Assembly (NCBI GenBank): GCA_964304625.1
Contig: OZ199839.1
Span: 11,470,001-11,534,000, forward strand
DNA length: 64,000 nucleotides
Reading direction: 5' to 3'
Source: Kudoa neothunni
Lineage: Eukaryota; Cnidaria
Shown: positions 24,195 through 37,886 of the stretch, piece by piece
How the letters are laid out: each line of letters opens with the position of its first letter
Position numbering within the stretch: position 1 is the stretch's first letter
The notes under the pieces: generated by a model
The model's input: the letters and a program-made list of their open reading frames with translations, nothing else
The model's database searches: none
What the model was told of the DNA's origin: nothing
Program-made: the position numbers and the translations under genes

Positions 24195-24394
24195 NNNNNN
24201 NNNNNNNNNNNNNNNNNNNNNNNNNNNNNNNNNNNNNNNNNNNNNNNNNNNNNNNNNNNNNNNNNNNNNNNNNNNNNNNNNNNNNNNNNNNNNNNNNNNN
24301 NNNNNNNNNNNNNNNNNNNNNNNNNNNNNNNNNNNNNNNNNNNNNNNNNNNNNNNNNNNNNNNNNNNNNNNNNNNNNNNNNNNNNNNNNNNNNN
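24195..24394. other. Assembly gap, 200 Ns
   Basis: Exactly 200 N bases, a round placeholder length. It separates the two copies of the 15-kb block, and the reading frames running through it are artefacts. Confidence 1.
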
Positions 24395-26965
24395 CCTTCT
24401 CCATTTGGAAGTGTGTAAAATGTAGCTGAACTTTCTTTTATTTTTATATTTTTCGATGATTGTTGTTTTGTTGAAATTATTTTATTTAGCGGGAATGAGT
24501 TTAATTTTCAAAATCAACATAAATTATGATTTGAATAAATATTCTTATAAAAAAAACGAAAATATTATGGTATACATAACTAATTGTATGATTTAATAAT
24601 TTTAACTGTAGAATAATGATGAAGGTAACTCCCCAGACAACAATACAAAGGATATTGTTGACCTGAATGGAAATAAAATGTTCATTACAACATCTATTGG
24701 AGTATACCATCATCTTAATAATTCTCGGTCGTCCTTATTTGAAGAATTTGTTGATTTTGTACCAAAGTTTTATAATCAACATGCCCTGCTTACAGTGACT
24801 ATCAACAACTCCACTGTTTGTGTCTATTCGCTCGATCCACATAGTGAAATTTTAAAAGGTTTTAATACAGTCCGAACTATAGTGTTTCGTGTGGAGAAAC
24901 AAAAATCGATTTCTATATTAAGTTCTACTGAGTCCCTCGATCCTTACACTCATTATAAATTCGATCCACATTCAAACTCCAATGAGTTACTTCCTATCAA
25001 ATTAGTGAATGTATTTAGGTTTGCTCGAGAAGATAATACACACACGAAACGACTCAATGTTACATTTTTAGAACATTTCAATGTGTAAGTCTTATACAAT
25101 ACTTTCTGGAGATGTAGAATTTGTAGGTTTATAATGAGTGTTGACAATCTAATAGCTATCATTTCTTTTCCCACATTCGAGGTTAAATATGTCACATCTA
25201 TTGCAGATATTTTTCTTGGTAGATTGTGCTTTAGATTTAGTTTTTATAATATTATTGAAGCGCTTAAAATAAGTATCTTTGAACAATCCTCTGTTGAAAC
25301 TTCCGAGGAGACGGTATACGTTAAGTTGGGTGGGGCAAAAGTCCCAAAAAATTCGTTTGACCACTATATCTCCAATCATTTACTTGAACAAGAACATAAT
25401 ATTGTCATCGAATCCATTCATTTGATTTCTATTGATAAAAAAGGTATTGTTGATGTGTAGTTATACAGAATGCAGTTGGTTATAGATGCAGGAGAAAACA
25501 AATGGGTCTACATTTTTTTGATAGTTCTCAATGAAGGTTCAATTGTAGAATTTATTGTTGCAGATTCGTTGATTCCTTCATTCTGTAAGTCGTTTATTGT
25601 ATTGTTTGAAATATAATAATATTGATGTACAAATTAAGATCTATTACATTTTCCTTTTTGTAATGCGACGAAAAAATGCGCTCCTCAACCATATCAATCT
25701 ATTAAACTTCATATTCTCCTCGATAACAACAACTTTGTTTCATCAGATGACCAAATTTTAGGTTTCTTTGTTGTAATTGTTTAAATTTAATTCGAAAAAT
25801 ATTTAGAGGATCCATCTGGAAACCAATCTCGAAAAATCAAATTGGTCATGATGGTAACACCGTTGTCGATTTTAGTATTCATCTTTTTAATGTATTGAAT
25901 GTTTAATTATTATTTAAGGTCTACCAATACGAGTACGATACAGCAATTAAGCAAAATTATTTGTTCGAAAATTCCACTTATAGTTTAACGTCGAATTCCG
26001 AACCCATTTTAGCATCAGCGGGATTCACTATAGAAAGTGATGTTCGATCATAATTACTTCTGCTGAAATTAACTGATTAGATCACCCAATGTTAACATTG
26101 GCCCACAGAAGTAGTGAAAAATGTTTATTGATAACACTGTGGAGTGTATTGGAAGGTGGCAACTCACCACCAAAATCATTTCGTCTTGAACGACATTTTA
26201 TGTATTCAAGAGTAGTTATAATTTAGATTTCTAAGTATTCCTAGGAACAACTTTGAAGTGGGACCATTAATAGTGCCATATGATAAAGCGGAAATCTATT
26301 TATTGCTCAATCATTATACTGAAATCACAAATTCGTACCCTCCCACCGAAACCTACTCGATCATAAGAATCCATCCATTTGTTAAAAGTGATTCAAATGA
26401 ACCAGACCCGTAAATTTTGACGAAACTTATCAGTCATAATTTGTTGGGTTTATTTTTAGAGAGAAAGAGCCAATGGATGAGTTCTATCCTTCACTTCTGC
26501 TGTCAGACCCTAATATAAGGACATCTCATCGAAATGTAACGAACGACAGTGAGAAATGGAATAAGTTTTTGAACTTTTTTCAAAATTCTTTTTCTACCAA
26601 TAAATCAATGGATTATGAAATAATTTGTGAGTTTTTAGTTAGTTTATTTGTTCTTGATTACGATAATTAGTCTCCAAATCCTCGGACATTGCGGTTATGA
26701 GTTCAGTGGCAACCACCAAAAATGTCTGCTTATCGAAATCTACGACGGATAGTGCGATGGAAGCTAATGATCCTTTAAGGAAGGTATTCTTAAAACAATA
26801 AATTTCGCCATGCTAACTATCTCATATTTGTAGGCTTTTCTGGAGAGAGAGAAAAAACTCAAAGATGCAGAGATAGCTTCTAAAAATATGGCAGATGGTG
26901 CCAAAAATTTCAATGATAATATTAGTAGGTTGTTAGATAAAAGAAATAAAAAAAGATGGTTTTAG
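24395..26965 (+). CDS. Tomosyn, copy 2 (5'-truncated by the gap)
   Basis: Only the 3' part of the tomosyn gene is present. It runs from the middle of a WD40 exon at the contig start to the R-SNARE exon ending at 26965 (EREKKLKDAEIASKNM ... KRNKKRWF stop). Key exons are 24612-25086 and the one opening at 25134, which here stays open through SIDKK because a G run is one base shorter than in copy 1. An exon near 26090-26210 lacks the 7-bp ataacac insertion of copy 1. The missing upstream exons exist only once, at 6809-9169, which supports a single locus split over two contigs. Confidence 0.88.
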
Positions 26966-28082
26966 TCATATTTTTGTTGTTTTAATTTTGTTACTTTAAA
27001 GTTTTCCTATTTTCCGTAATTATTTTTTATGGACATAAAAAGTTACTTATTATATATAAATATTCTTATTTCCAATTATTTTGCTATTTTAGAGCTTAAG
27101 TATGATTTCATTATAATTCTCATTTGATTTAATATACAAGAATGATAAATTAAAAATTATTTAAATTAACATAGTAGAAATCTGATTAGACTAAATCATC
27201 TCGTTAGCGTCGGTAAGAGTATGCAAAATTAGCCACACACGGTTTTACACCACTTTTCGGTCGCGTACACAATAATGAATGGAGCTCTTTAATAGGATTA
27301 AATTTTAAAAAATAAAAATTCATAATTATCTGATTGGGGTTTTCAAACTAATTTATAATAATTATTTCTCCGTTGATAATGGCAAGATCGATTGATCTTT
27401 GGGTGAATTATTTTAATTGGATTAAATATATTAACAATATTTTCAAAAATAACGTTGTATTTTCGATTTTTAGATGTCATTAAGTGTGGATGTGTTAGAA
27501 TGCTTTGTAGTTTAGGATTTGACCCTTGTTTTAGGGAAAATACGAAACTATTTAAAATTCAAGAATGAATATCCTAACTACGCCCGAGATTGAGCATTTT
27601 CCACTTTGAATAACCTCTAAATCTCAAAAAATATTTTAATATCTAATGGAATTTATTAAAGTAAATATTAGTTAAATTTCCACCCCTCTTTAAAGTCCTT
27701 GAAGGGAGGAAATAAAACTATTTTAGTGAAATAATACAAAATTGTTAAGTCTACCTAATCCGCATTTTTCAGTAATTTAAAAAATTTTATATTTTTAATA
27801 ATAAATATAAAATTTGTTGATAATATCATGAATTCCTCGATGTTCCATGAGTGATTATCCATCAGTAATAAAATTGAATCGCACATGTGAGTTTAATGGC
27901 AGACCGATTAAAAATTTAACCTATATGTTACATATACTATTCATCAATTGCTCTGGTTTCATATTTGTATTTGTTTATCATTCCACATAATAAATTTTCA
28001 AATCAAAAAGTGCTAAGAGAAAATACACAGGGTTTGCCAGTGATCACGCGGCAGATATTGTGATGAATTGTTGAATATATTT

Positions 28083-28976
28083 GATTTGATGGCTATTCTT
28101 TACAAAACGGGACTGCAGTAGGAAACTTTCGTCGCGCGCCCGGAAAATAAAAAACTTCAGGAGAAATTTGGTCTAATTTCATCAGAGAAAACGTGTATTT
28201 GTGGGACGATGATGCATCTCACATCAAATAAAAGTTGCCAAGATCTGTTTTTCTTCCGATGCCCGGGTTGTTTGAAGAAGCAAAATCTACGAGTTGGATC
28301 AATATTTCAGCATTCTAAATTGCCACTATGGAAACTATATTTTTCCTCGTAAAAATTCAATTCAGCAAGGTTACCTACGAAGAAATACAAAGGCACGTTG
28401 GAATCCTCTCTTCAAAAGCAATATGTGATTGGTCTGAATTATTAAGGAGTATTATCACATTGAAGATTACTGACGAGAGAAAAAAAATTGGCGGTGCAAA
28501 TGTCGTTGTCCAGATCGATGAAACTGCGGTGATTAAACGAAAATATAATGTTGGTAGTATAGATGAGGAAGGTGAATGTTTTTTTGAACTGACGAAGAGA
28601 AGAAGCAGCTCTGTATTGGAAAAAATTATTCTCGATAATGTTGAAGAGAATTCTGTTATCTGAACTGATAGATGGAGAGGCTATAATCACCTGAACGATT
28701 TAGGATTTTTTCACGATACAGTCTGTCACAAATAAGATCGAAGCTACGTGGGGAGGATTTAAAAGGAAGTACCGAAATATTACAAATAAAAATGAAGAGT
28801 CATTATATGACTTCATTTCGGATTATATATCCCGTAAAAATATAGAGGCGTCGAACTTAGCACTTTCTTTAAAGAAATTATGAATAATTCTTTAATATAA
28901 TTTATTGTTGTTTTTTGCGATTTCCTCCAAAAGTTTCCGACTGTAGTCCCGTTTTGTAAAGAATAGCCGATTTGAT
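28083..28976 (+). mobile_element. Merlin DNA transposon, copy 2 (with TSDs)
   Basis: The same insertion as 12873-13752, here 28091-28968. The same gatttgat target duplications lie at 28083-28090 and 28969-28976. Identical flanks show that this is not an independent insertion. Small differences in the left part (ttcgtcgcgcgcc against ttgtcgcgcgcgcc) separate the copies. Confidence 0.92.
28328..28663 (+). pseudogene. Merlin transposase core ORF, copy 2
   Basis: In this copy the helix-turn-helix-like segment (TYEEIQRHVGILSSKAICDW) is in frame with the first catalytic region (VVVQIDETAVIKRKY) and the ECFFELTKRRSSSVLEKII segment. A TGA follows NSVI, after which TDRWRGYNHL and the rest of the core lie downstream. 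The zinc-ribbon part upstream (CICG, RCPGC) is in another frame. The transposase is therefore still broken at two or three places even in the better copy. Confidence 0.82.
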
Positions 28977-30919
28977 TTTATGAATATAAATTTTTTAATT
29001 AATAAACCAATAAAAAGTAATATATTTGCTGTAAATTCAATAATTTAAAAATTGTTTTAACCCAAGTAAAATGGAGTAGATTTCTACCCCATATTTTACT
29101 TTCATAACATTATTTGAAATGTTGATTCATGTAATTTTTAAAAATTTCCCGGAATTCTGTAGAGTAAATAATGAATAAATAACGAAACACTATACATAGG
29201 ATGCCCGTCCGCATGCGCAATTTGAAATAATATGAGCATATAATCCTCTCCTGACTGAATACAACGATAACTCTTCGCACTCTGATTATTCTTATACTAA
29301 TTATTCAAAGTATGAGACTCTTCACCAATTTGCTTAGTTCTACGCTGTAAAGCGCATCTAAAAACATACGTGAAAACTGTTATTCAGTATTCTTAGTTTC
29401 GTATTGTAAATAGCGCTAAAAAACCAAATGATACAATTGTTTAACAATTTGACAAGTTTGGTGTTTTACAAAGAGTTTAAAAACATACATGATCACTTTT
29501 TAAAGAAATAATCATTGTTTGCCATCATTTTGTGTTTTTCTGTACAATATTACACTGCGTCGTTTAAAACAAGATAAACTAATTGGCGACTGTTATAGAA
29601 CTTGAATTAAATGTTCAAAGTAATAAACTGCAGAAATACACCTATAAATACAATAATACTCCAAAGAAACGTACGTAACAACATTAATATCCGCGCATGC
29701 GTTCACAGAAATCAACTTTAATAATTGGTCATTTATCCAAAATTTACGCGAACATTTTTCCTCATATTTTGTCAGTCAATGCTGAATTATATTTGGAGGA
29801 TGTAATTTGTTCAGCTACTTAGAAGGTTAAAAGTGTGTAAGCAGGCTACAAGGCGAAAACGTATTTTCATAGAAAAAGTCCATTTTTGTTCGTAGTTTAA
29901 TTTAAATTTTTCATCCGTCAAATAGAAACGTTAAATTTTTCTATTTATTTTTAATAATTATATAATCACAATATGAATTAAAATATTAAAGAAATAATTT
30001 TGCTAAAATTATGCACAATTATTTCAATAATTGTAAAAAATTGATATACATTTATATATTTTCTAAAAGAAATTTGAAAGTGATTTTTTAATTTTTTTTA
30101 TTATTAATTTAAAAGTTATCTTAAACAAAACAATATTAAAAGGGTGATAACATTATTCACATTACTAAATAAATAACTTAGTCCAATATCGGAATATAAG
30201 AATCATAGAGTACAATTTAATATTAATTAAACTGTCGACAAAAAATCGAATGATTAATTAATATTAAATTAATTTTATTCGTGATAATAAATTCTTCTAA
30301 ATAAGTGTTTTATCATGAATTAAAAAAATTTTTTCAGAGTATCACTGTAGATTTTTATTTTATGAACCTTCAGACAGACGCATGCGCGTCGAATTTGTTG
30401 TATTTTTAAGATTCTATGATTGTATATAAAAATAAATATTTTTCTATTAATCAATTATTAAGTTTTTTTAAATATATACAGTTGTACTCCGTAGTTAAAA
30501 AAATATTCATAGATTTACAGTAAGACAGCAGAAATTTGTTAATTATTTAACTGTATTATTACCTAATATAATAAAAAATCGAATTTTATTTAAAAAAAGT
30601 TCATCGAAAATACATTCTTTATTAAATATTATGATTTTATAATGAATCTTATTTCAAATAAACAATAATTACTATCGATTAAAATTAATAAATGACCAAA
30701 CTAATATCGAGGTTTATTGTTAACGAAATAATATTTAAAATTATTCAGATGTAAACGTAGAATATATATGATAATATTTTACAAAAAAAGAAAGACATAT
30801 TTAATATATTTAATGGTTCCACAAAAAAATTATATATCTTTGTTTGAGAATGCAAAAGGATGAATTAATAAAATAATTAAATTTGATGATGCGACAACAA
30901 TATCATAATTAAAACATGT

Positions 30920-32967
30920 TCAACAATAGTAAGTGTTTTGCTGATCGTCTAAAGCAGCAATCTGAATGTTGTAGTCTTGTATGAGACGTATAATTTGGGA
31001 TTTTTCGACCGCTTTTTTGAAGGAATTGTTTGGTCCATCGTTGATTTTGGTGTTTTGGTTGATATTGAACACATTGACGACAGTTTTGTAGTTTCTAGAG
31101 ATAAATATTAGATATTTGTGTGGATGTAAAAATTAGGAAATACTTGACAGTGTTAGGAGGGGATTGCTCGTAAGTATCAGTCCTTTTAGTGGGAATATGG
31201 GTTATAGTGGCAATCATCTCTTCTTGTTTCACAGACCAAGTATCTAGTGCAATCAATTAGATCATACTGAACAATTTCAAATGGGCAGAGATTGATGATT
31301 ACTAGGAGGATGAAACGTAGACTTCCCTTTATCGGAGTCATCAGTGAAAATTGAATCATTCATATCCGATTGAACAGAGCCCAAGTCGCTAATTCTACTG
31401 CCACTGCTATAAAGTGATGACCTGGATTGTGAAAATGTTTTTCCTATAAATCGGAATTTTGAATGAAAACTCGGTCCATTGGGCAACGATGGGGCTGAAT
31501 GACGTCGGAAAAATGTATGTGTTTCCACAATAGCTTTGTAGAGTCGTTTGGTGGAGGTTCTGGTGGAACTTTTGTATTTGACTATACGATGAGTGTGGTA
31601 AGCCTAAGCAATAAATATAGGTGTGTTTATCTATTATTAAACAACTATTTAAAAGTACATTTCTATCAGAATCGTCGCCGACAATCCTTATTTTGAGTTT
31701 TAATGTTTTTTTCAAAAAGAAGCCGATACCAAATTCTCCCTGTTTATTTTAATTACTACGTATGTGAGTCTATTAGATTACCACGAACATAAGTTTTTGG
31801 TATCGTTGTCGTACATCTCCAGCAAACCACCCCAATAAACACCAAGCAAACATTTTATCGGAGCAGCCGACTAGTAAACAAACACTTGTTCACAAACAAT
31901 TCCTCAACTGATAGATTTACTTTGGAGGGTTTGTGAATGACTTCATGGCTTTCTATGCCGTAATTGGGTATCTTGGTGACCAATGTGAGAAATCGATTCT
32001 CACAATCAGTGGTAGAAACCCCTCTAGATAAGAATATTAAAGATAATATTTTGGATGTGCTTGATCATTCTTTCAAGTAATTTAAAATTACTTTAGTTGT
32101 CTATGAAGCTTTATTACCCCTTGAATGAAATTTTCATCCTAGATAATAAATGGTGTTGTAGTCAAATAGAAATAAATTCAAATATATGTTATCAATTACT
32201 TGTCCTGGATACAAATAAACCCCATTGAGATAGTTGAGTTTATCCGAGAGTTGGTCATAATCTCCGAATTCAGCTAGCAGTAAAATATATATTATTTCAA
32301 ATATTTAAATTAATAAATATCACCTTGAACAACACATGCAGACAATTCCTGTCCCAGCAACACACCACAAGCTAGTCTACAGTAGTAATAATCAATTATA
32401 AAATCTCAATATTATATAATAGATTTGTACTTTTTCTTCAGAATCAGCTCTCTTAAATAAATAATAAAATGATATCTAGAAACATTAGAATAAACCATTG
32501 AATAATTAAATTTTTGTATTATTATTTGGAGCGTGTAAAAGACCTGGTTTGTTCGTCCGCAAGAGTGTTTGGATGGGGAGGGAAGAATTTAACGGCCAAA
32601 TAGAAACTATAGGGTCCTTCTTTAAGTTGATATTTGATGCTCTTTCTTGGATCCAGCCATGAAAACTAAATCCACAACAAATGTATCTTAGCAGATTGAG
32701 ATTTTATCGCAATTTATCCCACCTGTTTTTCTTTTGGGTGAATGTATCGCAACCCAAAAAACTCCTTCTCAGCCAGTCCTAGATGCTCACAAACGCAATC
32801 CAACAAATAAAGTCCATAAATTCTATCCTTGATTTTGAGAAAATTAATCGAAAAAAACTATGGATACATAATGTAAATATTCAGATTACAACATTAAGTT
32901 TAATACGAAACTCTTCCCCATCTATCAACTCCACACAACATTCTTGCACATCAGGAACCTGACTCAT
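30920..32967 (-). CDS. FERM-domain protein, 4.1/FRMD family, copy 2
   Basis: The better copy of the FERM gene. The start codon at 32967 opens MSQVPDVQECCVELIDGEE. F1, F2 and F3 lobes are as described for copy 1, with VETHTFFRRHS and SKFRFIGKTFSQSRSS at the end of F3. The last two exons splice at about 31110-31170 to read YEQSPPNTVKNYKTVVNVFN, then EKSQIIRLIQDYNIQIAALD and a stop at 30920-30922. The upstream neighbour is the ClC gene on the same strand, 245 bp away. No transmembrane segment is present, as expected for a cortical adaptor. Confidence 0.86.
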
Positions 32968-33212
32968 TAGATAGTAATCTTAGGAACGGAATTTTTGTTT
33001 TCAGCAATACCTACCGACTTAGAATGATCGGTTGGTCGGGAGAGTAGTTAGTAGTAGTAACTGTGAGTCAGCCCAGATGAATCACACCCACTGTTAGATT
33101 TAACCTATTGATGGCGAAACAATTGGTAGCAATGTAAGATTTGTTATTCGGCAATAAATAATGCAAAGGTTGATATAGCAACAAAGAATACAACAGTGAA
33201 AAATCAATACAA

Positions 33213-36200
33213 CTACGATAAAATAGATAAAAAATCTTTTTTCGTGATAATACCCCAAAAACGCCTACAAAAACAAAACTCAAACACCATATCAACCCTA
33301 ATAATTATTATTGTTATTTAGCAGTATAACAATTGAAATTAGGAGCTGCTGTGTAGAAATTCAAAAAAAGATACCCATGAGAAATCACTAACACATTCCG
33401 AATTCCCAATAGTTGAAAATATTCTGCAAGCACATCGATGGTAGATTTAATGTCGATTTGTACAGCATCCTAATAAGAAATAGTTCCAATGGGAATTGAT
33501 AAAAAATCACTCACATAATCAATCACAGCGGAGAGATTGATAGTGTCGGTATTCGAGGAGATGATAGAGGTGGCGGAGAATGAAACTTGTTGGTTGAGAA
33601 TGGAATCATCACAGGTTAATTGGTCATTGATTGAGAGCACATCTAAAGACTTACTATTAATTAAAAAAAGCTGAAGAATGTACTCAAATAATTCAGTAAT
33701 TCATGTCGTTTCACGTAGCCTAGCAATTTCCTATTGACACCATTGTCCACCAGCGGATAGCCATAAAATTCATTCTCAAGAACATGAACTAGAAAGATGG
33801 CAAATGAAAAACAGCTACACAAACAAAACAACAACAACAACAACAACAACAACAAATACAAATATCCGACAAATTCATTCCAGTTTCGTGGAGCAAAATA
33901 TTTTTATACGAACTAAATAACAAAAACAATAAATTATCTTTAATTGAACCAACAAATTTTTAAAACATACGCTCTATCACGCTCAAAACACAACGCAAAA
34001 ATGCTAGTGTTGATTGATTTCTCTAGTGTTTTGTGTACAATTCGATCCATATAAGGATAATGGTTGATCTCGGATTGACATTGAAAAACAGAATCATTCA
34101 TGAGTTTTTCGCTGATCATTTTTGAAAGCGTCACACATAACATCATGGGAACAATGTAGTTGTCTTTGTTCGTTAGTTCCACAATTAGAACTGTTAGAGT
34201 AACTATATAAAAGTGAATACACAAGAATACGTCAATAATGGCGATCTAATCTCTATAGAAGATACTGGTGAGATGGGTAACACCGCTTAGAAAAGCACAA
34301 GCTCCAATAACAGCATAAACTTCGGGACTAATGCAACGACGATTGAAATCATAACACATGGCTTTAAAAAAGATATTTTCGCCATATTTTCTAATTATTT
34401 GTTAAAAAAATAAAAACAACATATTAACTTACACGTTCAAAAATTCCATGCATATTCCAATGGAACGACCGAAACAAGCACCAACAATAAAAATTGGAAG
34501 AAAAAACCCTGTTGGAATCTACCGATAAGAGTCATTAACTCCGATAATAAACGTTCAATGAAGAGAACAACTTTTGCAGAGGTGGTTGCTGCTGTGAGAA
34601 TCAACTTTAATACTCCAAACAAAGGAAGTTTCCATATCATTGATAACAGTTCGGAGTCAGGATAGAGAGGTTGCATTACTGGTTCCATTAGAGTTGTGTT
34701 GTCAACACTGCGAGGAACGTAATTACTATTTAATAAAAGCGTAAATGAGTTTTATTAATATTAGATCGAGATGATAATATTCACCATATGGCGTTTATAT
34801 TGAATGGGAAACACACTGAAAGTATTTTACGAAGGGCTCCATAAGTGCCACCTCTAAATATGGTGATTGGAAAAGAAACCACTGAGGTAATAAATGCAAG
34901 GATTGCCACCTATATCGAATTAGCTTAAATTTTAAATTGTGATAATACCTCAGTGATATGGTAGTTTCCTACGATAGTGTTTTTACGAATAAAAGAGAAT
35001 CGCTTTAAAAGTACTTTGAATAAAGCGCCAAATAAGCCCTAACAATACGATTGAAACATTTAGTTACAATCAACACACACTCCCAAGATGCCAATAAAAG
35101 CGAAAGGAAGCAACTCTCGAAAATGCCATATTCCAGTGGAGGTGATGGTGAGAAGAGCTTCGTCGGAGTCAAGCATGTGTTTGAATTGAAGAAACATAAA
35201 GGTGGCAAACAGAACACACGAAAAAGTACGCCAAACTGTTTTACTGGGGAAATAATAACACATCGTCTCCAGTCCAAATAAAAGCCCAGATATAGGGGCG
35301 GAAAATGCAACACTGAACCCAGCACATGCACCGGCTCCCACAACCTTCAATATACATTATGGATAATTATTTTAATAAAAAAAATCAACCTCACGTAATT
35401 TAGCGGCATTTGAGTTAAACTTTCGAATAGGTCGAGATAACCAATTTGCCGTTGAACTACACACGTGAATAAGTACACCTTCATGACTCACATTAAGTCC
35501 AGATCCAATGGTTAGTAGAGCGGCCACAAATTTAACAAACGATGTTTTCACCCCTAGGAAACCTCTAATAACGAATCCACTCAATATAGTCTTTATCTAG
35601 TGAATAAATATTTTCAAATTAATATGGATATAAAAGAGAAAAGTTAATTGAATTGAATTGAATTAAAGTGTTCTCACTCACCTCTGTTATTCCGGTTCCA
35701 CAACTGTAAGGGGCCAGTAATTTAACCATAAAGGCTGCCGCACTTGCTGCAATCACAGAACTCAACACATAAATCATATAGTTGAATGAATATTTGATTG
35801 TAACGCTACATATTTTTTTTATTGTTTGAAATACTAAACAATATTAAAAATAACTTATCAAATCCAAATGCATCTCCCCATGTGACCCAATCGCCGCATT
35901 TGTTTTCGTACGAGTAACTGATTTTGGTGAGACGACAACACTCATAGTAACTGTTGGCATAGCTGTTCGAACAATACCCTTGTCTCAGATCGGAGAGCCA
36001 TTCAGCACCGATCAACATAAATGGTAACAAAATTCCACCAAAAAATCCAATAGTCATCATAATAAACCACCCGCTACTCATCTCAAACAAATATCGCATC
36101 GCATTCATACATCCACCTTCATCTAGCAACTTAGATTTTGCGGCAAGTGAATTGATTTTGTTAGAAATATTTTCGTTCATCCAATCAATGGTGTCAAAAT

Positions 36201-36471
36201 CACGATAACGTTTCTGTGCATTCTGAGAATAGATTGGTTCGTTTCTGTGGTTAGAACCAACAGAGATAGTTTCAAGATTCGCAAAGTGAGCCTGTCGCTC
36301 CATCTGATCTTCATCAACATCGAGAAACGAATTCTGGGCGACATTCTCATAGATTGGAGAATGTTGATTGATATCACCGGACTCATTCACTCTACTATTG
36401 ATGTACTCCTCTTCCTCCATCATATCCTCATACATCGAACCGAAAATTTTATTAATTCGTTTTTTGAACAT
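33213..36471 (-). CDS. ClC-3/4/5-type Cl-/H+ exchanger homologue, intact copy
   Basis: Fifteen exons join in phase: 36471-35855, 35805-35682, 35596-35390, 35344-35081, 35038-34949, 34909-34785, 34707-34572, 34518-34433, 34390-34266, 34202-33971, 33912-33860, 33788-33684, 33642-33515, 33469-33375, 33264-33213. They total 2439 bp, or 812 residues, the usual size for this group. An acidic N-terminus leads to FDTIDWMNE. The transporter core follows, then CBS1 (MNLSDIFHVLENEFYGYPLV) and CBS2 (STIDVLAEYFQLLGIRNVLV, then GRFWGIITKKDFLSIL). The family exchanges Cl- and H+ on endosomes. The gating Glu is kept (SHEGV, residue 286), as are PTGFFLP and the Tyr in PEVYAVIG. GSGIP is GTGIT here, and the second Glu of the LEE proton-pathway motif is Thr (GLLFGLETMCYYF, residue 343). 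Confidence 0.93.
33827..33855. repeat. (AAC)n microsatellite in ClC intron, copy 2
   Basis: The same intronic repeat as at 18617-18641, six bases longer. It lies in the intron between the exons ending SYKNILLHETGMNLSDI and starting HVLENEFYGYPL. Confidence 0.8.
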
Positions 36472-37053
36472 TTTTCCAACTAAAGATCCAAACAGACAAC
36501 TAAAATTTAGATTTTTACATCAAATAACACACTATGTGAACTTCGTTACCAATCGCATAAATATAGTAATGCGATTTTACATGTAAACACATCTCCCAAA
36601 CCACCCAAGTGACAATTATTTTGGAAGGATTTATTATTTTTTGTTTAACAAAGCATTAAACTAATAAAATGCATGTTGAAAATTTAATTACTCGATAAAT
36701 ATAATATTATATTACATTTTATGTGATTGATAAATATATTCTCTCGTACACAATTATTGAATATTGTGAATTATTGATGATTAGGACAATAAAGTATTTA
36801 ATTGCCTAAGAGTTAATTAAAATAAATTTTTGTTCAAAAAATTCGACATTTTGATATAATTTAAGCTGTTGAAAAATTTTAAATGAGTATTTGTACAAAT
36901 GTTAATGAATAGATGATAATGTTATTCAATAAGGTTTCTGAATACGATAACTGCGCGTGCTATATAAATCTCATTAAATAATTTTAATGGTTTACTCCTT
37001 TATTTTTGAAATATAAATTCAAAAATACGAATACTATTGAGAAATTATATTAA

Positions 37054-37886
37054 CCCTTGATAGGGGATCTTGAGCTCTACGAGCCCACCTGAATAATAAA
37101 TTGGCCCTGATTCATCCGGAAAATGTTTTTTAAAGTTTCTTTTTTACCTGAATTATTAAAATTTTATTTTACACCTAGTCGTAAATTTTCAATGAAATCG
37201 ACTTTTTTTAAGCCGATACTCAACAAAAAAGGATTATGACTATCACAATGTTTTTTATTTTATTTAAAATTAATCTCACAGTTGCGCAATAATATTTCAA
37301 CATCAGGGTCGAATTTATCAAATCAACTTTCTATTGAAAAATTATTCATGTAGCTATTTTAATTGATTGATTGTGTCTTATCAAAGAAATCTGGAATATT
37401 TGAACGATGTAATTAATCGCCAACAAGAATTTTTACTGGACTTATCCGCCTCTCTGACTGTAAGCCATCAGAAGAAAAATGCTGAAGACCAGAAAAATTG
37501 GATGTCGACCCCCAATCAAACGTTCTCTCGAAAATGTTAGATTTAAATTCGATGAGAATAATACATCGTTTACGGAAGCTTACAATATAAATGCTTGGAA
37601 ACGATGTCATTTATGTGCCACGCGTAACATAAGGCGGGGCAAACAAGTATGCCAGATGTGCAACAACACTATATGCAACGAGAATTCAATAATAACATTA
37701 ACCTGTTTGAATGTTCCCAAAAATAAATTATTTATTGTATATCATGCATTTTTTATCGCTCAATAATGTATTAGAGTAAGCAATTACAGCTTAAAATATA
37801 ATTTAATAAAGGATAGAAATTAATCCGGGTGGGCTCGTCGAGCCCAAGGTCACCTAAATAGGGAGCTCCAGGTCACTTATTAAGGG
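37054..37886 (+). mobile_element. piggyBac-like relic, copy 2
   Basis: The duplicate of 21842-22671, with TTAA at 37050-37053 before the CCCTTGATA end. The contained ORF (37479-37766 in its longest open part) keeps the RCHLC...CQMC...CN cluster. One extra A after tctctcg shifts its N-terminal half relative to copy 1. Confidence 0.68.

Noticed and set aside
24120-24429. Open reading frames across the N gap
   Set aside because: They are artefacts of translating N bases.
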